DNA of 64,000 nucleotides from Schizochytrium sp. CCTCC M209059 (Eukaryota > Sar > Bigyra > Thraustochytrida > Thraustochytriidae): NCBI GenBank assembly GCA_000818945.1, contig KN805388.1, forward strand, positions 275,420-339,419. Reading direction: 5' to 3'. Within the stretch, counting starts at the first letter, position 1. The number at the start of each line of letters is the position of its first letter. Both the position numbers and the translations under genes were made by a program. This document shows positions 29,125 to 39,167 of this stretch, piece after piece. Below the pieces are notes generated by a model that ran no database searches, was not told the DNA's origin, and saw only the letters and a list, made by a program, of their open reading frames with translations.

Positions 29125-30963
29125 TTAGACCTTGTCAACAGCAACCTTGCGCGAGGCGCGGAAACTGCTAGAGCGAACACTGGAGCGGGTGCTCATGCGC
29201 ACGCTGCCTCGGCCTCGGTCGAGCGAAACAAGAGATTCGCCGTACAATTCCATGAGCTCCGCGTTGAAAGCATCAATGCCATCCTCGAGAATTCGTGCAG
29301 CGTCCTTGGCAACCTGTTCTGGGGTTGCCTTTGCAGGATCCTTTTTGGAGTAAAACACAAGAATCTTGGCCTCGAGCGCGGCACCCTGCTTGGAGCGCTC
29401 ATGTTCCTCTGGCAAGTCCACCAAAGGAGGCGGACCCAGCGGGAGCGGAGCTTCGCGCGTGTACTTGTAGGTCGACACGGGCCGCGGTGGCGGCATGTCC
29501 GGGTGCGGAGGTCCGACGGAGACCTCCGTGTCTCCTCGAAGTCGGCCTTGACCGATGTCGGGCTCCTCGGCAAAAGTCGTATCTTCGAGCGACTTGCCAT
29601 AACGCTTCTTGAGCTTCTTGTTGAGGGCCTCGACCGAGTTCTCGTAGCACCAGTCGACAATCGTCTGAATGTCCTTGTCCGACTTTGTCGCGCCCATGGC
29701 GCCGTAAAAGAGGCGCAGTCGTGCACGAAGACCCGTACCGTCAAGATCATCATCGTACTTGCGACGCAGCGTCTCATTCAGACGGTCGAGACCGTTGACA
29801 AGCGCCCATCCCGTGACAGTGTCGAGTTGGTGCTCGTTCTCAGGCTCGAGCTTGGTGGGATCGAACCGCGCATAAAAGCGGACGAGCTGCTCGCGAACGC
29901 TCTGGAATTCGGTGTCAATGTCAATGAGGTCCTGCCCGTAGTTGGCCCGCAGTTTCTCATTGAGCGCAACTTCGCCGGCTTCAATGGCAAACTCAATGAT
30001 GGGCGTGACACCCTCCTCCAAGAGGCGGTTGGGATCATGACGCGCGTAAAAGACCTCGACGAGCTTGCGCAGGTACTCTTGGTAGGCGAGGTCAGCCTCG
30101 ACCTGGGCCTCGGCCTCCTCGCGCGCGCTGGATGCCAAGCTGCCGCTCTTGCGCTGGGACCTGCGCAGCGAGGCCATGCTCTGGCGGAGGCTTCGACGCA
30201 GACTCGCAGAGCGCGACGCGGGCCGCGACTTGGTCGTCGACCTGCGCAAGATGGTGTTCATGTTAACGCCGTACTTTTGCTGGAGTCGGCGGTTCATGTC
30301 GTGGATCCCGTGCTTGAGCGTAAAGTCGACGACGAACTCAAGGTTGTCCGGGTCGAGCTTTTCGGGGGCGTTTGCCTCGTAAAAGGAGATGAGCTTGCGC
30401 TCGATCTCGGCGCGAACCTTGGCGCGGTCCATGGACCCGAGACCCTCGCCGTACTTGCTGATCATCTTTTGGTTGAGCGTTGTGAACCCGTGCACGATGC
30501 CCCATGTGAGCACGGTGCGCACGTCCTCCTCGCTCTTGCTGGGATCATACTTTTCGTAGAATGCCTCCAGCTGCACGAGGACATCAGACTCAAAGACGTC
30601 CTCCACGCCCTCTCCGAACTTGCGTGCTAGTTTCTCCGAGAGCACGTCGACGCCATTGTGCAGGGCCCAGTCGGTGATGGCGTCGATGTCGGTGGGGCTG
30701 TCGAGCTTGGCGACGTCGTGCTTGATGTAGAACATTTCGATGCGGGACCTCAGGATCGCCCTCTCCGCGTCCCCGAAGTCGGCCGTGTCCACGCCGCTGC
30801 CCAGGTACGCCCCGTACCGATCCACGAGAGCTGCGTTGAGCGCGTCGAGGCCTTCGGCCAAGCCGAAGTCCACCACGGCATCGATGCCATGCTCCAGCCG
30901 GCCGGGGTCGTACCTCTGGAAGAACTCCACCAGCCGGCTGTACAGCGCCTGCCGCTCCGTCAT
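29125..30963 (-). CDS. Protein of eight FY-DP-K...LN...YG repeats, function unknown
   Basis: 612 residues made of eight diverged copies of a unit of about 45 residues, at about 11-54, 74-120, 131-175, 190-235, 300-346, 359-407, 415-459 and 533-578. The consensus I read is L-x-x-F-Y-x-x-x-D-P-x-K-L, then a hydrophobic [IV]-V-x-W/F-x-[LI]-x-x-G helix, then L-N-x-K-L-x-x-K-Y-G-x-x-L. The units look all-helical. A basic Ser/Arg-rich linker (236-280) splits repeats 4 and 5, and a Pro-rich linker (480-520) precedes repeat 8. The C-terminus is Ser/Arg-rich. No signal peptide or TM. I do not know a named family for this. It could be a scaffold or cytoskeletal/flagellar protein, but that is only inference. 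ATG 30963 begins immediately before repeat 1. Intronless. Confidence 0.8.
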   Translation of the reverse strand: MTERQALYSRLVEFFQRYDPGRLEHGIDAVVDFGLAEGLDALNAALVDRYGAYLGSGVDTADFGDAERAILRSRIEMFYIKHDVAKLDSPTDIDAITDWALHNGVDVLSEKLARKFGEGVEDVFESDVLVQLEAFYEKYDPSKSEEDVRTVLTWGIVHGFTTLNQKMISKYGEGLGSMDRAKVRAEIERKLISFYEANAPEKLDPDNLEFVVDFTLKHGIHDMNRRLQQKYGVNMNTILRRSTTKSRPASRSASLRRSLRQSMASLRRSQRKSGSLASSAREEAEAQVEADLAYQEYLRKLVEVFYARHDPNRLLEEGVTPIIEFAIEAGEVALNEKLRANYGQDLIDIDTEFQSVREQLVRFYARFDPTKLEPENEHQLDTVTGWALVNGLDRLNETLRRKYDDDLDGTGLRARLRLFYGAMGATKSDKDIQTIVDWCYENSVEALNKKLKKRYGKSLEDTTFAEEPDIGQGRLRGDTEVSVGPPHPDMPPPRPVSTYKYTREAPLPLGPPPLVDLPEEHERSKQGAALEAKILVFYSKKDPAKATPEQVAKDAARILEDGIDAFNAELMELYGESLVSLDRGRGSVRMSTRSSVRSSSFRASRKVAVDKV

Positions 30964-31130
30964 CCTCCCCTCCCGCCGCCCGCGCCGCCCGCGCTCGACC
31001 TGGCCTGCCTCCGCGCGCGCGCTCCCTCGCTCGCGCGCCGCCGCAGCACGAGACGCGCGCGAATGAAGGACTGAAGGAGGCCGGCGACCTGAATGGCGCC
31101 TGACGCGCTTTGGCCGACTTGCGACCGGCC

Positions 31131-31291
31131 GCGCGCAAGTGAAGAATGGAGCCCGGACAGTGCGCAGTGCGCGGGGAAGAGGGACAGTATGGCGCGCGTG
31201 GGGGCCGCGGGCGGTCACTTGCGCGCCGCCGAGAGGCACTTGCGCCGGGGGTATAACCCACTTGCGCAGACGCCCATTCCGCACTTGCGCC
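31131..31291. promoter_or_regulatory. Cluster of five CACTTGCG motifs
   Basis: One CGCAAGTG (about 31133) and four CACTTGCG (31216-31290) about 170-330 bp upstream of the eight-repeat gene's start codon, plus a related GACTTGCG at 31117. This is the densest cluster in the window. An E-box core (CACTTG) is present in each copy. Confidence 0.45.
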
Positions 31292-31697
31292 GCCGCGCCC
31301 CCTCCGAGAGGGAGAGAGAGGGAGAGAGAGAGAGAGGTACCGCACCGCGCCCCGCCCTCGCACCCGCGCGCCCTGGCGCACGCAGGCAGGCGAGCCTAGC
31401 AGGCGTACAAGCGGGCGGGCGCAGGGGCGGCGGGCGCGTGCGCGCGGGCGAGGAGGCTGGGCGCGAGGGCTTGACGCGAGGGCTAGACGCGCGAGAGCAC
31501 GCGGCGGCGGCGAGCTCGGCAGGCAAACAGAAGAAAGAAAAAAGTGAAGAAAGAAAAGAGGGGTCCCCCGCTCGGAGTCCCTGCGTGCCCCCCCGCACAG
31601 GCAGCGCCTGCTTGCCGCACCTTGACTTTGCGACCGCAGAGGGCGCAAAACCCGCGCGTGCACGCGCCCGCGGCCTGCCCCCACGCGGGTACATATA

Positions 31698-31713
31698 CAC
31701 TATATATATAGTG
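31698..31713. promoter_or_regulatory. 16-bp TATA palindrome
   Basis: CACTATATATATAGTG is a perfect inverted repeat with a TATATATATA core, about 735 bp upstream of the eight-repeat gene. It could be a TATA region for either strand. Confidence 0.25.
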
Positions 31714-32369
31714 GGCGCGGGGTGTGCGCTGCTAGGCCCAGGATCGGCGCGTGCAAGGCACGGTCGCGCTGGGAGGGAGGGAACGTTCTCCGAAGGCGTT
31801 CTTTTTGGGGTTCGGGGGAGAAAGGGTTGCGCAGTGGTTGGGGTGGCGTTTGCTGGTGGAGTTGGAGGTTAGTGTTGTAGACATCGGCGTCGGCGTCGGC
31901 GTCGTCGATGCTGCACTGGTGGCGTGGAGTTGCGATCGTTGATCTGAGACAGACAAAGTAATGTTGGCCCCCCGGCACAAGCGGCATCGTCGGACTCGGA
32001 CGCGTTACTTGAATAAGTCATTTTGTTGCCGAGATGGCGCTTGCCTTTGATTAGACTGCGCGACACTGCAGTACAAAATGCAACAAGGGAGGAATAGTGG
32101 AAAGCAAAACCAAGTGCATGACTTTGAGGAGCGGAACCGGGCATCGTTACGAGATAATTTCAAAAAGTTGGAAGCATTTCAAGGGGAACACCAGACGGAC
32201 GTCGCGATGAAAATGGTCGGCTCTGGCATCTTGTTGCGGGCAATTACGCCACTAGACTCTTTTGTTTGTTTGGTCGCTTGCTTGATCGATTGCTTGCTTG
32301 CTTGCTTATTTGGCTGTGGCGCTCACTGGTGCGCGGCAGCATGGGGGGCATGGGGGCGGAAACGCGGGT

Positions 32370-33965
32370 TCAGACGGCGAGAGACGGGACATCGACCTCC
32401 TCGACCTCTTGCACGCCGCATTCCTTCTTCAGAAAATCGTCAAGTTCCTTCATTGAGGACTCGGGCGTCTGCTGCTTGCGAGACACGTGCGCATGGCGGC
32501 CCTGGTCGGCGCGCTGCGAGGCCTTCTCGGTCGAAGTCTTCAAATCATCTCCAGCAATTGTACCAAGGGCAGCGCTCGACTGCAAGACATCGCCGCTGAG
32601 AATGTTGAGCGCGGAAGGAAGATTACCAAAGGAAAAAATGGACGCGTTGCGGTGCATGGGCCGCAGAAAGGAGGCTGCGTGCAAAAGTGAGTGCTCCGAG
32701 ACCCGTGTTCCGTACAGCGATGAGGAAAAGTTTTGCGAAAGCTTGTGCGTGAGTTTAGCCGTCGAGAGTGTCTTCCACGACTTGGTCGCACGCAGCGTCA
32801 GGTCATCAGCGTCCCCAGATGCGAGCGCCTCCAGGTCCTGCGTAAAGCGCTCGAGATCAGCGGTTCCCGCTCCGACGTCGTCGTGGTGGCTGCTATTGGA
32901 GGCATTGTTGCTATCAGCAGAGACATCGTGTGATGTGGTTCTTCCTTGCGCAGGGCGCGACTTGGTCAAGGTCGCGTTTGGCTCATCGCAATCGTGCGCT
33001 GCGTTGCTGCCAGACAACGGAGCCGTATTCGTGCTGTCGCTCGTTCCCGGTCGCCCCGACGAGGAAGATGACGAGAGCATCTGGGAGAAGCTAAAGTGCG
33101 ACTGGTTATTGACATGATTGCGCGGCGACAAGCGGTCGGCCTCTAGCAGGCTGTCGAGACCTTGGCGCAAGCTGAGCGTGGACATAACCGGGTAGAGGCT
33201 ACCCATGATCTCGTCGCAATTCTTTTCCTCGCGATCACGGAGACTGCGAGACGCCTTCTTCGAATTGCCTCCGTGCGCGCTGGAACCGCGACCCGTTCGG
33301 GATGCCGGGGACTCCACTCCCTGGGGCGAAGCGAGGAACTCCGGATCTGGCTGCGCGCAATGGCCCAAAAAGACGTTCTGGAATGCCTTGAGAATGTTGA
33401 GCATGAAAGCGACGGTGCCGTATGGGTCGTGCTGGCGCTGCTCGAGAGGTTGTTCGCGGGCAAATTTTACAATGCGCGCCCCGAATCGTCCGTCATCAAC
33501 GAGGAACTTGCTAAAGCCGACCTCGTTGAGAATGTAGTCGTCGCACGGGGAGCGGCTGGGTGAGTCGCTGCCGCTGTGGCTCGACCGACTCCGAAGCCCG
33601 GGGCCAGCGCACGGGAGACTTGCCTTGGCCGGCGGCACGGCGAGCCAGTGCTGCGCCAGATCTAAAGTGGTGGCGCTAAAGTGCTGAAAATCGCCATGAT
33701 CTCGCAACGAAAGTGACGCGTGCGGCTCGGCGTTTTTGATCGAAAAGTTCACCATGCGCAAGAGCTCGTAAAGGCACACTTGGCGCGGATCATTCATACT
33801 TCCAGCACGCTGCTTGCTTGTGGCATTGTTCGCCTCGTTACTCGCGCTGCTTGCTTTGTACACTTCGAGTTGCGGGATGGACTGCGATCGCGACATGCTT
33901 GGTTCCGCAAAGCACGTCGCCCACGCGCACGAATCATTGGCCCGTTCGCGCTGCTGTCGCTCTCT

Positions 33966-34013
<48 letters not shown>

Positions 34014-35486
34014 CTGTCGCTCCCTCTGCTGTTGCTGTTGTTGTTGCTGCTGGCGACGTTGCATAATGTGCTCTTGCTGCTCACGCGGATGCACAGCGTG
34101 CTGACTTGGAGCAAAGGTAACGCTTGACGGACCGTGCGAATCGCTGGGCTCGCTCGAGGTCCGCTTTTTGGAGAAGCGCGAACGTCCCGAGACATTGAGA
34201 CGCTCTTGCGAAGCAAGTCGACGCACATATTGCTTGACGCCATAGGCTTGGGCAGGAGGCTCTGCCCACGCGGTACTGTGACGTGTCTGCCCTGCGTGCA
34301 TACGGGAATCTTGCGTCGTTCTCTGCGACTTGGTGAGCGTGGGCGGGTCAAAGTCGTCGACACCACCATGAAGGTAGCGATCCTGATATGTTCCACTGTG
34401 ATATGTAGAAGACCCATACGCATGCCGCTGCTGCGACTGCGACTGCGAGGGCTGCCGCTGTTGCTGCGAAATGTGCCGCGTCGCCGAGACATGAGGCGGT
34501 GCACCCTGCCCGCTCGAGTAGCCCTCTGATGAGGCCGCATCGCTCGGATATCTGCGTGCTTGAAGCGGAACTGTGCGCTGGTGGCGCAAAAGAGCACTGG
34601 TCTGCGGGGCCGAGTGGCGTGTAAGGCGACCAGGCTCGATCTCGCGACGCTTCTTTGCGCGACGCGTGGGCAATGGCGGACTGTTCATTGGCAATCGGGT
34701 CTGACGCGAGTTTTCGAGCTTGGTTGCGATCCCGTTCTCCATCTTGGGTGGAAGCACGCCTGTCCGGTTGCGACGACGACAAAACAACTTCCATTTGGGC
34801 GAGGTCACCGCAGCGAGGACGCGATAGTGCTCGGGGCGCTTTTGCGTCCCTGGGATGAGCTCGAGAACGTAAGCGCGAAAGTTGTGGTAGACGTTGCGCG
34901 TCAGCTTGCTTCCGAGGAAACCGTAATGCCAGCCCTTGAGGTTGCGATTAAACTCGAAATTGACGCGAACGCTGCCATCGGCGTCAATTCGCCGATCTTG
35001 TAGCTCAAGACCCTCAATGTACTCGAGAAGGGGCTCGTCGGCTTGTCTGATTTTTGTGCGCACCTGCTCGATGGAAAGAACGTCGCCGGCTTTGAAACGT
35101 TCGCGGGAGATTCCCTTGGCCGCTGCTGCGGCAGGGCTGTTGAGCTCGCAGTCTGCAATGCAAAAATGAGCAAAGCTGTAAAGCTGACCCTGAACGGACT
35201 GCGGCAGGTAGTAAAAGTTGATGACGATGCTATGACCGCAAAAGCCGCGCTGATGACCAAGTCCTTGGCAGTGGTTCGGAAAGCAACGCAGATTCTTTTG
35301 GCCATTGGCTTTGTTGTTGCGCTGGTATGCCTGAGCCCATTGGATGTTGCTGTGAAACTCTAGCCGCGGCAGCATCTCACAGTCCTTGGACATGTTGCCA
35401 TGCTTGGCGTCGGTCCCGCGCACCACGCCGTTCGCCGAGAGGGCATCGACCGCGGCCGAGGTCACCAAGGCGGACTTGGGTTCCAT
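32370..35486 (-). CDS. Large Q-rich protein with conserved-looking N-terminal region
   Basis: 1038 residues from ATG 35486; the frame runs further upstream but without an ATG. Residues about 30-260 look folded and Cys/Trp-containing: NLRCFPNHCQGLGHQRGFCG, INFYYLPQSVQGQLYSFAHF, FNRNLKGWHYGFLGSKLTRN, AVTSPKWKLFCRRRNR. The basic FCRRRNR end resembles the end of a DNA-binding module, but I cannot place it. The rest is low complexity, with a Gln tract of about 50 residues with interspersed Arg/Glu (DNA 33955-34065) and Ser/His/Gln-rich stretches. A last ordered part (about 660-790) contains VCLYELLRMVNFSIKN and GTVAFMLNILKAFQNVFL. A nuclear regulator is a guess from composition only. Intronless. 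Confidence 0.65.
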
Positions 35487-38400
35487 TTCGCGATTTGCTG
35501 GAATGGCAGCGGGTGGGGGGGTGGGCCCTTGGGCTTGCTTTCTTTTTTCCACCCTTCTCTTGGGGCGCACAAGGTCTGCGGAGTCACGCAATGGGCAGAG
35601 GTGAAAACGGGTGAGCAGGTTCGTGTGCTTGAAGACCACGACGTCTGCGTCTTGCGTTGGTGGTCGACCCGCTTGCTGATGGCCAGGCTCTGCCTCGATA
35701 GCAACAGCCGCTGCGCTCTTCTGCTTGCTCACGCACTCACTTACTTGGCTAAGAACGGATTCACGAGCGAGAAGCAATGCGCCCGTTTGCTTTTAACAAG
35801 ATACGCGTGCCTCGTTGTGAGGTCTTCTATTGCAAGGCTTCACAGCCGCGAGGGCCCTGGCCTCGATTCGCTGCACTCGAGCGATGATTTAGCCTTGATT
35901 TGGCTTGGCCTAGCCAGGCGTGGCCCGTCAAGCCAAGCTCGAGCGAGGCAACTTACGCCGAGCGAATCGCAGCGGACGCGAAGCGACTCGTCTCTGCTGG
36001 GCCTCCCCCCTCGCCGCGAGCGAGTTTGCCCCTCCGTCCGTGCAGGCCCTGTGCAGCGCCGGCGTATGCACGTATTTTTCGGGTTTGCTTCCGCGCGCAC
36101 GAATTGGACCCCGGCAGTCAAAGGCGCGATGCCCAAGCAGCGCGCAAGCGTCCTATGTCCTCGCGGTCCTGCCCGGCCCCGCGCGACACGACTCGACACG
36201 ACTCGACACAACACGGCACGACGCGAACTTGATTTGCTTGGCGACTGACCAACCCTGGCGCCGAGCTCTGTCGCACCTCGCCTCGCCCAGGCTTGCCGAG
36301 CTCGTCGCGCCTCGACGAGGGGACCGACCAACGATCGATCGATCGAGCACTCGATCGATCAGCGAGCACTCGATCGAGCGCTTGATTGAGCGAGCAGTTA
36401 GTTGGCCGGGCTGTCGGAGGGAGACTGCGACGGCGGAAGCTGGGAAGCCAACGACGCCTCGAGCGAGCGCGAGCGCGATGCGTGCGTGCGTGCGTGCGAG
36501 CGAGCGCGGGGTGGCAAGCGAAGGCAGGCGCGCGGGCCAAGCGGCATGCGAGTCTGCAAGGCTCCGCGCGCGCGGACCGCACGCCGGCGACCGGAGACGC
36601 AGATGCGAGGGCGACGAGAAATGGGAGAAAAACGAAGAGCGGCCGGCTGGCTTACTGACGCCACTGCGGAGTCGAACGAAGGAAGGAAAGGAAGAAAAGA
36701 AGTTGAAAGACCTGGAATGAAAGACCCGGCGGAGTCCAGTGAGGAGACGCAGCTCCGACGCTCCGACGCGTCCGGGCCCGGCGCGGCTGCGCCTGGCGAG
36801 CGCTCGGCAAAGGCGCGGCGCCGCTGTGGCCGCGTGCCCCAGCCAGCGCCGCGGTCCATCCAGCCAGGGCGGTAGAGCGGGAGGGTCTCGGCCAAGAGGG
36901 CACGCCGGACGAGGGCGGGGAAGCGGGAAGAACTTGAAGGTCAAAAATGTGCAAAAATGCAAAAAAATTGCGATGCGATGCGATGCGATGCGATGCGATG
37001 CAATGCGATGCGACGCGAGCTTGGACCGCACGGAGGGAGGGGGGGAGAGGAAAGCGAGAGCAAGCAAGCACGCGCTGCGAAGTGATGTGATGTGATGCGA
37101 CGCCGCCTCGCGCCGGGATGGAGCGAGGGAGGGAGCCAGCCGCGGCGGGAGGGAAGCCGCCGCCAGGGGCTCTCGCAGGTCGTCCTCCAGCGTCTCCGTG
37201 CTGGACAGCCAGGCCAAGGGAGCTCTCGCGCGTCCCTGGCGTCGGCTCAGCCAGGCCGAGCGGCGCGGCCAGCGCGACGAAGTGAAGCGCGTTCGAGGAG
37301 GAGGAGCAGGAGGAGCAGGAGGGGCAGCGGAGCGACTGACGCTTTAAGATCCTGGCTGACCTGTGTTCCTGATGCTGGTTGACTGGGCTTGCGTGCGGGA
37401 CGCGGAGGAGAGAGGGCGCGAGAGGAGGATCGCTTGCAGGTCTTTCACGGAGCGTGCGCGGACGGGAAACGGGGAGAGAGAAGGGATGGAGAGACGGCGA
37501 GGCCGCCGCAGGACCGGCCGGGCGCGCTCGAAAAGGACCGCTTGGTCGTTGCGCTGTGCTGCGCGGCGCTTCAATCGGCCTTCCACGAGCCCGGCCTTCC
37601 GCTTCGAAACAGGCCGGACGACCGACCAGACCAGATGTCAAGGAGGAACAAAGGCCAGGGAAGGGAATTCGAGCAAAGGAAAACGACGCACTCGTTTCGC
37701 TCTCCCTCTCTTTGCTCTTCCGCGGGCGGGGTCTTTCAGGTCTTTCGTCCGCGCCCCTGGGCGGCAAGACTGCGCCTCCCTCGCTCCAGCCGGCCCACCC
37801 GCCGATCGTCCCTCCCTCGCTCGATCCTTCCCTCCCTCCCTCCCTGCCTCCCTCCCTCAGGCCGCGACGCGCCGGCCCTTCCCCGGGCTCGCACCTCGCC
37901 TCGCCTCGCCCCGCCCCGCCCCAGCGAGGCTGCGTCCGCCGGCGTCGTGGCCGAAGGTCCGCCTGCCTCGCCGCCCGGCGCGCCTCGCGGAGGCCGCGGG
38001 ACCCCCACAGGCGCCAACCGCTCCGCAGCTCCGGCGCGCGGAGCGGGCGATCGTGTGACGGAGTTACCGTAGGAGCGGCTAGCGCGCGGCTATGGGCTGC
38101 GGAGGCGGCGGGGTCCCTCCAAAAAATCGGAAAGAAAGGGCGAGGAAGGAGGAAGGGCCGGAGAGGAGAATAGAGAGCGAGTGGCAGCGAAGGGGGCAGC
38201 GACGCGGAGGGAGATGAGCTCTGGGCGCGATGTCTTTTTTTGTGCGCGAGTGGAACGGCCGGAAGACGAGCAAAACGTGGCTTTACGTCGGCCAAGCGTG
38301 AGAACATTTGCAACGTAAGTTTTGGGACGAGATGGAGAGGGAGGAGCTCAGGTACTACCTTCTATTACCAAACTATCGATTTATGTTCTATGTTCTGCTT

Positions 38401-39167
38401 CTACCTAAGCCAGTGTTATGTTGCCAAGGTATATTTTCTCTTCCCCCTTGCCTGGGATGTGGCGAGCGCACGCGATGAGAGAGCGGAGTACGTTCTTCTC
38501 GTACGTCGAACGCTGGGTGAAGCTCGGATCTAACGCCTCGCGGGCACGTTCAGGCTACCGCTTATAATCAAGATGCGCTTTTGCTTGACAAACATGACCC
38601 CGAGCGTGCTGATTGCAAAAGTTTCCCGGAACAAAATGGAGGGCGAGGAAGCGGATGACCGTCGTCGCGAGGCCCTCTTGAAGAATTCACACAACTGACT
38701 CGTGACATCCATCTGCAAACTCTGCTTCTACTCAAGCTCTGAATGGACGCAACAAAAAGGAGAGTTTGCATTCTCCGCGCACGTCCGCAGTCGAGTCAAG
38801 CTTAAATCCAATGCCATGCGGACTTGCTCAAGCTGTAGTTTTTGTCAGAGTTTTCTTTTCTTTTTTTTTCTAACAACGTGGCCTCGAGTCGACGATGGCT
38901 TTTCTCTTGCAAAATGCAAAGTTTGCTGCAAACTGCGTCAAGATCATGAGATTATGTTTTCGGAAAAGGATGATATTCATTCGGGGTTTCAAAGTTACAA
39001 CGAGTTTCTATAAAGGCTTTATTTTCTCTTCTTTCTCTTTCGTGCCCATCAGTGCCGAAACTAGCACTCAGATCTGAATTGGTTTTCTTTCGCGGCCGAC
39101 GGCGTCAAGTATAAAAAATCTTGGTATTCTTTAGTTGTCTCGCGAAAAGCAATTCGTCATCTCACAG
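35487..39167. other. Gene-free GC-rich stretch
   Basis: 3.7 kb without a supportable gene. Many long overlapping frames on both strands come from low stop frequency at high GC (for example 36652-38313 minus). Internal repeats include GATCGATCGA (about 36333-36364), CGTGCGTGCGTGCG near 36480, and an array of GATGC units at 36971-37013. The part after 38300 is AT-richer and probably holds the 3' region of the PARP gene. Confidence 0.45.
36971..37013 (+). repeat. GATGC pentanucleotide array
   Basis: About eight units of GATGC (one GATGCA variant) in the gene-free stretch. Confidence 0.85.

Larger units (their letters stand above)
30964..32369. other. Intergenic, promoter of the eight-repeat gene
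   Basis: Very GC-rich up to about 31690, with CACTTGCG motifs, a GAGA tract (31310-31336) and a TATA palindrome; AT-richer beyond. Long frames here are compositional. Confidence 0.5.

Noticed and set aside
36652..38313. 553-codon minus-strand frame in the GC-rich stretch
   Set aside because: Arg/Ser/Pro/Ala filler with no domain; four other frames are open over the same bases.
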